DNA of 64,000 nt, from positions 1 to 64,000 of the forward strand of contig NZ_FTNU01000006.1 in assembly GCF_900156515.1 (NCBI RefSeq). The letters are read 5' to 3'. The position numbers were made by a program, and so were the translations under genes. This document shows positions 48,285 to 56,792 of this stretch, in pieces. The number at the start of each line of letters is the position of its first letter. Positions within the stretch are counted from its first letter, which is position 1. A model generated the notes under the pieces. It made no database searches. It was not told where the DNA came from and saw nothing but the letters and a program-made list of their open reading frames with translations. The DNA comes from Moraxella cuniculi DSM 21768. Its GTDB lineage: Bacteria > Pseudomonadota > Gammaproteobacteria > Pseudomonadales > Moraxellaceae.

Positions 48285-48596
48285 ATGAACAAGAGTTTAT
48301 TTGCAATAGTGGCGGCGTTGCTATTGGCAGCTTGCAGCCAACAAACCCAAGATTCAGCCAAACAAACTGCTGATTCTGCTGCCGCTGATGTAAAAGCAAG
48401 CACAGAACAAGTTGCCAAAGAGGCTGAAGCCGCTGCACAAAATGCTGCTCAAACAACAACCAACGCTGTAGAAAATGCTGCCGAAACCGCTTCGGAAGCT
48501 GCCAAAAATATCGGTGCTGCAGTTACCGAAGCAACTGGTAACGCAGAAAATGGTCAATCTGCCGAAGCAAGAGCACCTGAAGATCAGCAGTACTGA
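48285..48596 (+). CDS. Small Ala-rich lipoprotein
   Basis: The 103-residue protein has a lipoprotein signal (MNKSLFAIVAALLLAAC), lipobox LAAC. A low-complexity, Ala-rich, acidic mature part follows with heptad-like repeats (ADSAAADVKASTEQVAKEAE; ENAAETASEAAKNIGAAV), which probably forms a long helix. It has no recognised function. It sits between pgk and fba. Confidence 0.7.
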   Translation: MNKSLFAIVAALLLAACSQQTQDSAKQTADSAAADVKASTEQVAKEAEAAAQNAAQTTTNAVENAAETASEAAKNIGAAVTEATGNAENGQSAEARAPEDQQY

Positions 48597-48607
48597 TTCA
48601 AGCTCTG

Positions 48608-48640
48608 ATAAAAAAGCCAGCATTTTGTTGGCTTTTATTG
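48608..48640 (+). terminator. Terminator after the Ala-rich lipoprotein gene
   Basis: The hairpin AAAAGCCAGC / GTTGGCTTTT, with one G-T pair, ends in a T-run. Confidence 0.75.
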
Positions 48641-48782
48641 TATTTGTACAGGCAATCAACTGGGTAGAAAACACTGTATGAAATACCATTGATGTGGTAT
48701 AATAATGGCATTCATCTTTGATGATTTTGCAGAGATTTTGATAAATTTTAATCAAGTTACTTATTAAATTCGGGAGAGAATT

Positions 48783-49820
48783 ATGGCACTCGTTTCATTA
48801 CGCCAACTGCTGGATCATGCTGCTGAACATGGCTATGGCTTGCCAGCATTTAATGTCAATAACCTTGAGCAAATGCGTGCCATTATGATGGCGGCGGACA
48901 AAACCAATTCGCCAGTGATTGTGCAAGCATCGGCAGGTGCTCGCAAATATGCAGGTGCACCTTTTTTGCGTCATTTGATTTTGTCAGCCATTGAAGAATG
49001 GCCACACATTCCTGTTGTTATGCACCAAGATCATGGTACCAGTCCAGCAGTTTGCCAGCGTTCGATTCAGCTTGGCTTTAGTTCGGTGATGATGGATGGT
49101 TCACTAAAAGAAGATGGCAAAACGCCTGCTGATTATGCGTATAATGTCTCTGTTACGCGTGAAGTGGTCAAAATGGCTCATGCGTGTGGCGTATCGGTTG
49201 AAGGTGAGATTGGTGTTTTGGGCAGTCTTGAGACAGGTATGGCAGGCGAGGAAGATGGTGTGGGTGCCGAAGGGGTGCTTGACCACAGTCAGCTATTAAC
49301 CTCGGTGGAAGAAGCTCGTCAATTCGTTGCTGATACCAATGTTGATGCGTTGGCGATTGCTGTTGGAACATCGCATGGTGCTTATAAATTCACGCGTCCA
49401 CCCACAGGGGATATTTTGGCAATTGACCGCATTAAAGAAATTCATGCTGCTTTGCCAAATACGCATATTGTCATGCATGGCTCAAGCTCTGTACCACAAG
49501 AATGGCTAAAAGTCATCAACGAAAATGGCGGTAATATTGGCGAAACTTATGGCGTGCCTGTTGAGCAATTGGTTGAGGCAATCAAGCATGGCGTACGCAA
49601 AATCAATATTGATACCGATTTGCGTCTGGCAAGCACAGGGGCGATTCGTAAATTCATGAACGAAAACCCAGCGGAATTTGACCCACGCAAATATCTATCA
49701 GCCTCAATCAAGGCAATGCAGGAGATTTGTGAGGCACGCTATGAGGCATTTGGTGCAGCAGGTAATGCCAGCAAGATTCGCCCAATCAGCCTAGAAAAAA
49801 TGGTTGAATATTACAAATGA
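48783..49820 (+). CDS. fba: Fructose-bisphosphate aldolase class II
   Basis: This is a zinc aldolase that splits fructose-1,6-bisphosphate. Its 345 residues fit the class IIA/B form. [18 protein letters not shown] is the N-terminal motif. The zinc ligands include MHQDHGTS (His). VSVEGEIG contains the ligand Glu, and [14 protein letters not shown] and [11 protein letters not shown] supply the last His residues. NIDTDLR is the substrate Asp region. ruvA overlaps its last codons by four bases. A TATAAT lies at 48698-48703. Confidence 0.97.
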   Translation: MALVSLRQLLDHAAEHGYGLPAFNVNNLEQMRAIMMAADKTNSPVIVQASAGARKYAGAPFLRHLILSAIEEWPHIPVVMHQDHGTSPAVCQRSIQLGFSSVMMDGSLKEDGKTPADYAYNVSVTREVVKMAHACGVSVEGEIGVLGSLETGMAGEEDGVGAEGVLDHSQLLTSVEEARQFVADTNVDALAIAVGTSHGAYKFTRPPTGDILAIDRIKEIHAALPNTHIVMHGSSSVPQEWLKVINENGGNIGETYGVPVEQLVEAIKHGVRKINIDTDLRLASTGAIRKFMNENPAEFDPRKYLSASIKAMQEICEARYEAFGAAGNASKIRPISLEKMVEYYK

Positions 49821-50434
49821 TTGGCAGTATCACAGGGCAGGTGCAATATCTGAATGCACCTGTTGCTTGTCTGATGACAACTGGTGGCGTGGGTTATGAG
49901 CTGGAGTTGCCCATTCCGTCATTTTACCAGCTGACCGTTGGTGCAACTTTGACTTTGTATGTGCATCACCATGTGCGTGAAGATGCCGAGAGTCTGTTTG
50001 CATTCATTGACAAACAAGACCGTGATGTGTTTCGCAAACTCATCAAGATTAACGGCGTGGGTGCAAAAATGGCACTGGCAATGCTATCAACCTTGACCGC
50101 TGCCGAAATCAGGCAAGCCGTTGAGCGAGATAATGATGTGGCATTGGTGCGTGTGCCGGGCATTGGCAAAAAGACAGCCCAACGCATCATTTTAGACCTT
50201 AAGGGCAAGCTCAACGAATTTGCTAGCGATATAACCACTGACGAGCATTTATTTACCGATGTTGCCGATGGTGGTATGCAGGCAATTGCCGAGGTTGAAA
50301 GTGCCTTATTAAATCTTGGCTACAAAGAAAAAGAAGCCCAAGCTGCCATTAAACTTGCCCAAGCCCAAGTTGAGGACGCTACCAATACTTCCGCTCTGCT
50401 AAAGGCGGCACTGCGTCAATTATCTGGCTTTTGA
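49817..50434 (+). CDS. ruvA: Holliday junction branch migration protein RuvA
   Basis: RuvA binds four-way junctions and recruits the RuvB motor. Its 205 residues include the OB-fold domain I ([19 protein letters not shown]). Two helix-hairpin-helix motifs follow: [18 protein letters not shown] and [19 protein letters not shown]. The C-terminal domain III ([19 protein letters not shown]) binds RuvB. Its ATG overlaps the fba stop as ATGA, so translation is coupled to a metabolic gene, an unusual partner. ruvB and ruvC are not in the window. Confidence 0.95.
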   Translation: MIGSITGQVQYLNAPVACLMTTGGVGYELELPIPSFYQLTVGATLTLYVHHHVREDAESLFAFIDKQDRDVFRKLIKINGVGAKMALAMLSTLTAAEIRQAVERDNDVALVRVPGIGKKTAQRIILDLKGKLNEFASDITTDEHLFTDVADGGMQAIAEVESALLNLGYKEKEAQAAIKLAQAQVEDATNTSALLKAALRQLSGF

Positions 50435-50435
50435 A

Positions 50436-50469
50436 CCAAAAAACAGGCTGACAATGGCCTGTTTTTGTT
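50436..50469 (+). terminator. Terminator after ruvA
   Basis: The hairpin AAACAGGC / GCCTGTTT is flanked by an A-run and a T-run. It lies between ruvA and the convergent LysR gene. Confidence 0.8.
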
Positions 50470-50532
50470 GCGATATGCTTTATTCATCACTGCCATAGGC
50501 GACAGGTTTGCTCGATGAATTGTTAGGCGACA

Positions 50533-51405
50533 TTATGGTGCGATGGATAAAATGGATAAGAGTGCTTGCATACTGGCGGAGCGTGTTAGGTTTGGATTGG
50601 TAACCAGCCCTAGATGTCGCTGCAATTCAATGGTTTCTGCCATGTCAATTTTAATCAAATCTTGATTAATGAGCGTCTCAGGTAGCACCGACCAGCCCAA
50701 GCCGACAGATACCAGCATACGAATGGATTCTAGCGGATTGGTACTCATGGTGGCATAGGGTCGCAAATTATATTTGGCAAATTCCGCCAGCGTAATCTGG
50801 CTGGTAAAAGTATTGGCAGCGGGCAAGATGGCAGGATAATGTGCCAGCTGCATTAGGCTGACTTTGGACTTTTGTGCCAAAGGGCTAAGCGTCCCTGTAA
50901 CAAAATACAACGGATCGCTCCACAGTGTGTGATAATTGAGCCGTCTGTCAAAGGTTGGTGGCAGTGTCAAAAATGCCAAAGCAATCTCGCCTTCTAGCAC
51001 CAATTTGTGTGCCTCTTCAGAATCAACAAACCGTACCTCCAGCTGCACAGCAGGGTAGGTTTGGATAAATCGCTTTAGCACAGGGGCAAGATGGTGCAAC
51101 CCGATGTGATGACTGGTGCCAATGGTTAGGCGACCTGAAACGGTTTCTTTGGCGTGCTGTAGGCTTGCTTTGCAGGTTTCGTAATCATCAAGCCAGCGAC
51201 GCACATAGGGCAATAAATCATGGGCGGCATCCGTTGGAATAATGCTACGACCAACGGTATCAAACAGCACAGTGCCAAATTCATCTTCTAGGTTTTTGAT
51301 TCGTTTGCTGACAGCAGGCTGGGTGATGTATAGTTTTTCGGCAGCGGCAGAGATGCTACCTGTTTGCATGACGGCAACAAAAGTAGCAAGATTGATGGTG
51401 TTCAT
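50533..51405 (-). CDS. LysR-type transcriptional regulator
   Basis: A 290-residue activator or repressor. The winged helix-turn-helix is at residues 2-60 (LATFVAVMQTGSISAAAEKL and YITQPAVSKRIKNLEDEFG). It is followed by an effector-binding domain (SGRLTIGTSHHIGLHHLAPV, GLGWSVLPETLI). In Pseudomonas a LysR gene lies next to leuC, divergent from it. Here it also points away from leuC but is separated by a DUF805 gene, so control of leucine synthesis is a reasonable guess, not shown. Confidence 0.85.
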   Translation of the reverse strand: MNTINLATFVAVMQTGSISAAAEKLYITQPAVSKRIKNLEDEFGTVLFDTVGRSIIPTDAAHDLLPYVRRWLDDYETCKASLQHAKETVSGRLTIGTSHHIGLHHLAPVLKRFIQTYPAVQLEVRFVDSEEAHKLVLEGEIALAFLTLPPTFDRRLNYHTLWSDPLYFVTGTLSPLAQKSKVSLMQLAHYPAILPAANTFTSQITLAEFAKYNLRPYATMSTNPLESIRMLVSVGLGWSVLPETLINQDLIKIDMAETIELQRHLGLVTNPNLTRSASMQALLSILSIAP

Positions 51406-51747
51406 GGCGGTGTCCAGTCGTACAAATAAGCATACAGATATTTAGTGATGGCTATAGCTTAAAGTATTCCAAAAAGTTTTGCAATGAAAATTTTTGGTAA
51501 TGCAAATTTATCAAGCGTATATTTCACCATTGGCGATAATTTGATAATTGTGCAACTTAATAAAACTGTTTTTATAGCACAAGTAATACCATGTGCTGCT
51601 TTTTCGAATTTATAAAAAAGCAATTGTTTGTGTCGGTGGATATTGGCAACGAGAAGCCAAAACTGCGGTGATTGGCATTAATGTCTTGGTTGGCGGTATA
51701 CCATGGACTGCTTGATAAATCATAGGGGTAAATTTGCTTAATTTGGC

Positions 51748-51776
51748 TTGACTTCATACTAAAAGTATCTTAGCAT
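51748..51776 (+). promoter_or_regulatory. Promoter of the cold-shock/DUF805 gene
   Basis: TTGACT (51748-51753) and TAGCAT (51771-51776) are 17 bases apart. The gene starts at 51834. Confidence 0.6.
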
Positions 51777-51798
51777 TGTTAGGCTAAGGTATTCTTAG
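51759..51798 (+). promoter_or_regulatory. Pair of operator-like imperfect palindromes
   Basis: CTAAAAGTATCTTAG (51759-51773) and CTAAGGTATTCTTAG (51784-51798) share the frame CTAA-N-TCTTAG/TTCTTAG and lie 25 bases apart, about two and a half helical turns. The first overlaps the -10 box and the second lies just downstream. A repressor binding both would block transcription. Confidence 0.4.
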
Positions 51799-51833
51799 TT
51801 TATTTTTACTTAACAGCAAATCATAGGTGTATT

Positions 51834-52483
51834 ATGCAAGGAAAAATACTTGACTATTCCATTCAAACCAATACGGGCATTATTACTGCCGATGACGGAA
51901 ATCGTTATAAGTTCTCTGGCGAACAATGGCGTATTGCCACCCCCCCCAGCGAGGCATGATCGTTGATTTTGCCATCGGTGAAAATTGGCAAGCGATAGAT
52001 ATTTATCAGGCACTTGGTGGGCAAACAGGGGCGGTTGTACTAAATCAGATGTCCCAAGAGCAGAGATCGGAAGAGGAATATAACCTTATTGATTGGTTTG
52101 TCAAATGCATGAAAAATTATGCCAATTTTCGCGGTCGAGCAAGACGCAAAGAATATTGGTTCTTTTTTCTGTCCCGTTCTTTAATTATGATTGCAGCAAT
52201 ATTTTTAGATGCAATATTATTCAATGATGCTTTTTTAAATGCACTGGAGTACTGTGAATCTGACGATTGTCCTGATTTTAATTTTGTTATTACCATATTG
52301 GCAAGCTTGGCATTTTTTATACCAGAAATTGCTGTTGGTGCAAGACGCTTGCATGACACCAACAAAAGTGGCTGGTGGTATTTGTTATCATTGATTCCAT
52401 TGTTTGGTACTTTAGCGTTGATTGCCTTACTTGCCATCGAAGGCGATCAGACGGAAAACAGATACGGACCACCACCAAAATAA
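51834..52483 (+). pseudogene. Cold-shock-like/DUF805 membrane protein gene, split at a C8 run
   Basis: The N-terminal frame (51834-51959) encodes a cold-shock-domain-like nucleic-acid-binding start, MQGKILDYSIQTNTGIITAD and NRYKFSGEQWRIATPP, and stops. The continuation RGMIVDFAIGENWQAIDIYQ lies in another frame. It leads to a DUF805 domain with NFRGRARRKEYWFFFLSRSL, ARRLHDTNKSGWWYLLSLIP and hydrophobic helices, ending at 52483. The junction is exactly at eight C (51940-51947). With nine C the two join as ATPPQRGMIV, a normal protein of 216 residues. This is either a phase-variable OFF state, a mutation or a read error. Without the fusion, a start inside the second frame would omit the cold-shock part. 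Confidence 0.85.
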
Positions 52484-52485
52484 GC

Positions 52486-52520
52486 CAAAAAAACCAAATC
52501 GTCATTGATTTGGTTTTTTG
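52486..52520 (+). terminator. Terminator after the DUF805 gene
   Basis: The hairpin AAAACCAAATC / GATTTGGTTTT is followed by a T-run, so leuC is not read from this gene. Confidence 0.85.
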
Positions 52521-52626
52521 TTTTTGCCTGTGTTTTTGTCAAGTGTGGGCAAATTTGCTATAATGATGTGGATTAACTGGTGAAAATTATTCCAAAAAGT
52601 TTTATAATTTTAAAAAATTATAAATT

Positions 52627-52654
52627 TGTTTTATTATTAAAAACCGCTTATACT
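52627..52654 (+). promoter_or_regulatory. Possible promoter of leuC
   Basis: TTGTTT (52627-52632) and TATACT (52649-52654) are 16 bases apart. A GTGGAG site precedes the ATG at 52689. No leader peptide with leucine codons is visible. Confidence 0.45.
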
Positions 52655-52688
52655 GACAATTAAGTGATTAGCTAACCGTGGAGTTAAT

Positions 52689-54110
52689 ATGGCAGGCAAA
52701 ACTTTATACGACAAATTGTGGAATGATCATTTGGTGGCAAGCCGTGATGATGGCTCAAGTTTGATTTATATTGACCGCCATTTGTTGCATGAGGTAACCA
52801 GTCCGCAGGCATTTGAAGGGTTGCAATTGGCTGGACGCAAGCCATGGCGTATTTCGGCAAATATCGCCACGCCAGACCACAATGTACCAACCTCGCAAAA
52901 AGAGCGCGCAGAGGGCATCGCAGGCATCAAGGACGATACTTCAAGAATTCAAGTGCAAACGCTTGATGATAACTGCCAAGCGTTTAATATCGCCGAATTT
53001 GGCATCAATGACATTCGTCAGGGCATTGTGCATGTGGTTGGGCCTGAACAGGGGCTGACTTTGCCGGGCATGACAGTGGTGTGTGGTGATAGCCATACCG
53101 CCACGCATGGGGCTTTGGGCTGTTTGGCTCACGGCATTGGCACAAGTGAGGTTGAGCATGTATTGGCGACTCAGTGCCTTGTTGCCAAAAAAATGAAAAA
53201 TATGCTGGTGCGTGTTGATGGTAAATTGGGTAAGGGCGTAACGCCAAAAGATGTTGTTTTGGCAATCATTGGCAAAATTGGCACAGCAGGTGGTACAGGT
53301 TATGCGATAGAGTTTGGCGGTCAGGTGTTCCGTGATATGTCCATCGAAGGTCGCATGACAGTGTGCAACATGGCGATTGAGGCAGGAGCCAGAGTGGGCT
53401 TGGTGGCGGTTGATGATAAGACAATAGACTATGTCAAAGGTCGTCCGCATGCTCCAGTGGGCGAAAATTGGGACAAGGCTGTCAGCTATTGGCATACTTT
53501 GCATTCTGATGATGATGCCGTATTTGATACGGTGATTGTCATGCAGGGCGAAGAGATTGAGCCGCAAGTATCATGGGGAACCTCTCCTGAGATGGTTATT
53601 GGTATCAACCAAAGCGTGCCAACACTGGCAGATGCCAAAGATGATGTACAAAGAAACGACTGGTCTCGTGCTTATCAGTACATGGGTCTGTCGGCAGGGC
53701 AGTCGCTTGCTGATATCGCTCTTGACCGCGTATTTATCGGCTCATGCACCAATTCACGCATTGAAGATTTGCGTGAGGCGGCGGCGATTGCCAAAGGAAA
53801 GCAGGTTGCTGCCAGCATTAAGCAAGCGATGATTGTGCCGGGTTCTGGTTTGGTAAAAAAACAAGCCGAAGATGAGGGGTTGGATAAGATTTTTATTGAC
53901 GCAGGTTTTGAATGGCGTGAGCCGGGTTGTTCAATGTGCCTTGCGATGAATGCCGATAAATTGCAAGCAGGTGAGCATTGTGCCAGTACCAGCAACCGCA
54001 ACTTTGAAGGTCGCCAAGGCAATGGCGGACGCACGCACCTTGTTAGCCCTGCAATGGCAGCAGCAGCAGCGATTTATGGGCATTTTGTGGATGTGCGAGC
54101 GGTGGTATAA
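52689..54110 (+). CDS. leuC: 3-isopropylmalate dehydratase large subunit
   Basis: LeuC with LeuD isomerises 2- to 3-isopropylmalate in leucine synthesis, using a [4Fe-4S] cluster. Its 473 residues include [15 protein letters not shown] and [20 protein letters not shown]. The cluster Cys residues are in [17 protein letters not shown] and [31 protein letters not shown] is conserved. In Pseudomonas leuC is followed directly by leuD; here about 1.5 kb of other genes separates them. Confidence 0.97.
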   Translation: MAGKTLYDKLWNDHLVASRDDGSSLIYIDRHLLHEVTSPQAFEGLQLAGRKPWRISANIATPDHNVPTSQKERAEGIAGIKDDTSRIQVQTLDDNCQAFNIAEFGINDIRQGIVHVVGPEQGLTLPGMTVVCGDSHTATHGALGCLAHGIGTSEVEHVLATQCLVAKKMKNMLVRVDGKLGKGVTPKDVVLAIIGKIGTAGGTGYAIEFGGQVFRDMSIEGRMTVCNMAIEAGARVGLVAVDDKTIDYVKGRPHAPVGENWDKAVSYWHTLHSDDDAVFDTVIVMQGEEIEPQVSWGTSPEMVIGINQSVPTLADAKDDVQRNDWSRAYQYMGLSAGQSLADIALDRVFIGSCTNSRIEDLREAAAIAKGKQVAASIKQAMIVPGSGLVKKQAEDEGLDKIFIDAGFEWREPGCSMCLAMNADKLQAGEHCASTSNRNFEGRQGNGGRTHLVSPAMAAAAAIYGHFVDVRAVV

Positions 54111-54115
54111 GGCAA

Positions 54116-54149
54116 AAATAAGACAATCTGTGCTATGATTGTCTTATTT
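54116..54149 (+). terminator. Perfect 12-base hairpin just after leuC
   Basis: AAATAAGACAAT and ATTGTCTTATTT pair perfectly around a 10-base loop. It lies 5 bases after the leuC stop. There is no long T-run beyond the stem's own TTATTT, so it may be an RNA end, a stabiliser or a partial terminator. Confidence 0.5.
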
Positions 54150-54324
54150 AGAGAGGGGAAATGGTGCGGTATTTAATGCACAAATTAAAGATGTAATTAT
54201 GCTTGTTTTATGAAAATGATTACAGAGTTTAGGCAGGATATTGTGATTAAAAATTAATGCCATCACCCCAAAAGTCAAAAAAATTTCTCCAAATTAATTA
54301 CCCGCTTCAATACCATTAATTGTG

Positions 54325-54453
54325 ATGAGATGTGGATTAATAAAAATGAATGGATTGGGATTATACGGCGATGATGTTAAGTATTTTAAAACACTTGATG
54401 ACTGTCAAAGGTATGTGTTAAAGTGTCTTGATGATGAGCTTAATTTATCTTAA
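54325..54453 (+). CDS. Possible small ORF (35-42 codons) directly upstream of the RelA/SpoT-like gene
   Basis: The frame encodes MRCGLIKMNGLGLYGDDV followed by KYFKTLDDCQRYVLKCLDDE and NLS, with an alternative start at 54346. It ends 6 bases before the next gene's ATG, and its acidic C-terminal half looks protein-like. No ribosome site is obvious at either ATG. It may be a remnant or a leader/antitoxin-type peptide. I do not recognise it. Confidence 0.3.
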   Translation: MRCGLIKMNGLGLYGDDVKYFKTLDDCQRYVLKCLDDELNLS

Positions 54454-54459
54454 ATAAAA

Positions 54460-55047
54460 ATGAATTATTTGGAAAAAACCGAACGCTTAATTCGTGAAAT
54501 TAACCAAATTCACGCCCAATATTCAACCGATTATTTTGAAACAGGCAAGGTTGAGAAAGTGAATTTATCACGAACACTTGCCAATGTGCCAACCGAACAT
54601 ATTTTGTCGTATCGGCTGAATTTGCACGAAGCGATTAATGATTATTTGTTTTTTGCTGATATCAAAGACATTCATTTTTATTATCGGGTAAAAACTGCCG
54701 AAAGCATTTTTGATAAAATTAACCGCTATTTGGCAAGACAAAATCAATATCCTGTTAATAATATCTTAAATGATATTTTTGGAGCAAGAGTGATTCTGCC
54801 GTCCGAATGTATCGGTGAAATTTTAACGCATTTGGACGAATACAAAGATAAATATCAACTCAAAAATTGGTATTTGCGTGATGTGGACGGCTATATTGGC
54901 ATTCATAGTTATTTTAAAAACGCCAGTAATTTTTATTATCCTTGGGAATTACAAATTTGGGATATTAAAGATGCACAGGCAAATATTGAAAGCCATCGGC
55001 TATATAAACGAAATTTTGTTAATCAACCAAAAGGAATAGTGCAATGA
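54460..55047 (+). CDS. RelA/SpoT-domain small alarmone-synthetase-like protein
   Basis: This 195-residue protein carries the nucleotide pyrophosphokinase pattern. R76xK78xxxS82xxxK86 is seen in RVKTAESIFDK. D105xxG108xR110 (NDIFGAR) is the metal-binding motif. GYIGIH (144-149) stands for the usual GYRSIH-type loop. E163-Q165-I (WELQIW) is the catalytic Glu region, and H179 is in ESHRLYK. It is a stand-alone synthetase-type domain with no hydrolase, TGS or ACT domain. Small alarmone synthetases make (p)ppGpp or related nucleotides; toxic variants exist. Its start has no clear ribosome site. Its stop overlaps the PEBP start as ATGA. The base composition is AT-rich, suggesting transfer. Confidence 0.7.
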   Translation: MNYLEKTERLIREINQIHAQYSTDYFETGKVEKVNLSRTLANVPTEHILSYRLNLHEAINDYLFFADIKDIHFYYRVKTAESIFDKINRYLARQNQYPVNNILNDIFGARVILPSECIGEILTHLDEYKDKYQLKNWYLRDVDGYIGIHSYFKNASNFYYPWELQIWDIKDAQANIESHRLYKRNFVNQPKGIVQ

Positions 55048-55577
55048 ACAACCTAGCCCAAAACCCTTATTTGGAAGTCCGCCAACCTGCACAAATTCAA
55101 GGCGAAATGGTACTATCGTGCGATGACATTGCTCCAAACAGCACACTGGTAAACGACTATGTTGCCAACATTTGGGGGTATGCAGGCAATAACATCAGCC
55201 CAAATCTTAAATGGCAAAACGCCCCACAAGAAACCAAAAGTTTTGTGCTGACAATGTACGACCCTGATGCACCAACAGGCTCGGGTTTTTGGCACTGGAA
55301 TGCGTTTAATATCCCTGCTGATTGGCGTGAATTGCCAAAAGGCAAATCTAATGATTTTGGCAATGGCGTTATCGAATTGCAAAATGATGCAGGTTTGGCA
55401 GGTTTTATTGGGGCATTTCCCCCAAAGGGCGACAAACCGCACCGCTATATTTTTACCCTATACGCGTTAAATGAAGTGCTGGATTTGCCAAATACCATCA
55501 GCCCTGCGGTTTTGGGCTTCAATTTAAATGGCAAAGTATTGGCAACAGCCAGCTTGACAGCTTATTATAGTTGGTAA
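55044..55577 (+). CDS. YbhB/YbcL family (PEBP, Raf-kinase-inhibitor-like) protein
   Basis: This 177-residue member of the phosphatidylethanolamine-binding protein family has ISPNLKWQNAPQETKSFVLT. The ligand-pocket stretch MYDPDAPTGSGFWHWNAFNI follows. The catalytic-looking ASP/His cluster includes YDPDAPTG. FPPKGDKPHRYIFTLYAL carries the conserved GxxxPHRY. Bacterial family members have no settled role. It is translationally coupled (ATGA overlap) to the RelA/SpoT-like gene and lies 20 bases before leuD. Confidence 0.9.
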   Translation: MNNLAQNPYLEVRQPAQIQGEMVLSCDDIAPNSTLVNDYVANIWGYAGNNISPNLKWQNAPQETKSFVLTMYDPDAPTGSGFWHWNAFNIPADWRELPKGKSNDFGNGVIELQNDAGLAGFIGAFPPKGDKPHRYIFTLYALNEVLDLPNTISPAVLGFNLNGKVLATASLTAYYSW

Positions 55578-55597
55578 AAGATTAAAAGGAAAAGATA

Positions 55598-56248
55598 ATG
55601 AAAAAATACATCAGCGAAACTGGCATTGTTGCACCGCTTGACCGTGCCAATGTGGATACTGATTTGATTATCCCCAAGCAGTTTTTAAAATCCATCAAAC
55701 GCACAGGCTTTGGCGATAATTTATTTGATGAGTTGCGGTATTTGGACGAAGGGTATTTGGGGCAGGATATCAGCAAACGCCCAAAAAATCCTGATTTTGT
55801 ATTAAATCAAGACCGCTATTCTGGTGCGACAATCCTGCTTACTCGTGCCAATTTTGGCTGTGGCTCGAGTCGTGAACACGCACCGTGGGCATTAAATGAG
55901 TACGGATTTAGAACCATTATTGCACCAAGTTATGCGGATATTTTTTATAACAACAGTTTTAAAAACGGTATGCTTCCTGTGATTTTGGGCGAAAATGAGG
56001 TTGATGTACTGTTTGCAGAATGCTTGGCAAATGATGGCTATCAGCTGACGGTGGATTTAGAAAATCAAAAAGTGATTTCGCCAAGTGGCAAAGAATATAA
56101 TTTTGAAGTGGACGCATTTCGTAAACATTGTTTATTAAATGGCTTGGATGATATTGGTTTGACTTTGCAAGATGCTGATAAAATTCGTGCGTTTGAAGAA
56201 AAAGCCCGTGCGGACAGACCGTGGGTGTTTAAAGAATTGACAGCTTGA
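55598..56248 (+). CDS. leuD: 3-isopropylmalate dehydratase small subunit
   Basis: This is the swivel domain partner of LeuC. Its 216 residues contain [20 protein letters not shown] and the substrate loop [40 protein letters not shown] and the C-terminal WVFKELTA are also normal. Its start has an AAAGGAAAAG site. It follows the PEBP gene closely. Confidence 0.97.
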   Translation: MKKYISETGIVAPLDRANVDTDLIIPKQFLKSIKRTGFGDNLFDELRYLDEGYLGQDISKRPKNPDFVLNQDRYSGATILLTRANFGCGSSREHAPWALNEYGFRTIIAPSYADIFYNNSFKNGMLPVILGENEVDVLFAECLANDGYQLTVDLENQKVISPSGKEYNFEVDAFRKHCLLNGLDDIGLTLQDADKIRAFEEKARADRPWVFKELTA

Positions 56249-56266
56249 TTTTTATAAGGACTTTTT

Positions 56267-56770
56267 ATGAGTATTCAATATTGGCGTATGCAATTACACC
56301 CAGATGATAGTACATTTTCAAGTTTTTATGCCCACACTAGTATTGCCAAAGGTTTTATTGGTTTGGATTTTAAAAAAGAGAGTAATGCTGGCGATTTATT
56401 GACATTACAAAATGATGATAGTTTGGGTTATCAAAAAACTTATTTGCCTTTTGCAAAAGATATAAAGATTGGCGATATTGTTTTGGTTGTTGCTCATCAT
56501 AATCCAATTGCGGTTGTTAAAGTAACGAGTAATTATAATTATATTCGTGAAGTTATTCCAGAATTGGGAATCTGGTTTCGTCATTTTAGGCAGATTGATA
56601 AGGATAATATTATTTATTATTCAGACTTTGAAACAAATAAGAATAAGTATCAATCTATTACAATGACGAATACCATTTCTCGTTTAAGGAATGAAGATAC
56701 ACAGTCAATGCAACTTATCCAAGAAATGATAACATGGGAAAAATCAAACAATCCAGATTCTATTTATTGA
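56267..56770 (+). CDS. EVE/PUA-like domain protein of unknown function
   Basis: This 167-residue protein starts [20 protein letters not shown] and has [19 protein letters not shown]. It then has [20 protein letters not shown] and [20 protein letters not shown]. The order YWR...H, then GFIGLDF, then GDIVL, then a V(K/E)V(T/S)xxYxY strand and a W(F)RH.R end resembles EVE-like/PUA-fold domains. Those are found at the N-terminus of modified-DNA-reading restriction enzymes and in RNA-binding proteins. It has no nuclease motif of its own. The gene is very AT-rich, with a start preceded by AAGGA. It is squeezed between leuD and leuB, with about 20 bases each side. Confidence 0.55.
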   Translation: MSIQYWRMQLHPDDSTFSSFYAHTSIAKGFIGLDFKKESNAGDLLTLQNDDSLGYQKTYLPFAKDIKIGDIVLVVAHHNPIAVVKVTSNYNYIREVIPELGIWFRHFRQIDKDNIIYYSDFETNKNKYQSITMTNTISRLRNEDTQSMQLIQEMITWEKSNNPDSIY

Positions 56771-56792
56771 TGATATTGAAAAGGAAAGCCTT

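Larger units (their letters stand above)
51406..51833. other. Gene-free region between the LysR and DUF805 genes
   Basis: This 428-base interval has no clear gene; a 61-codon open frame on the minus strand (51572-51757) has no family match. Its last 90 bases hold a promoter and two operator-like repeats, listed separately. Confidence 0.6.
54111..54459. other. AT-rich interval between leuC and the RelA/SpoT-like gene
   Basis: This 349-base interval is clearly lower in GC than leuC. It has a strong hairpin at its start and short, broken-looking frames, for example one ending in NCDEMWINKNEWIGIIRR. The last frame, 54325-54453, is a possible small gene (listed separately). The pattern suggests a decayed or inserted segment. 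Confidence 0.5.

Noticed and set aside
48354-48755. 133-codon minus-strand ORF over the Ala-rich lipoprotein
   Set aside because: The plus-strand frame has a lipoprotein signal and a terminator; the opposite frame is Cys/Ser-rich shadow.
51572-51757. 61-codon minus-strand ORF upstream of the DUF805 gene
   Set aside because: No ribosome site, no family match, and it overlaps the promoter of the next gene.
52620-52688. Leucine attenuator ahead of leuC
   Set aside because: No leader peptide with a run of Leu codons and no alternating hairpins between the promoter and leuC.
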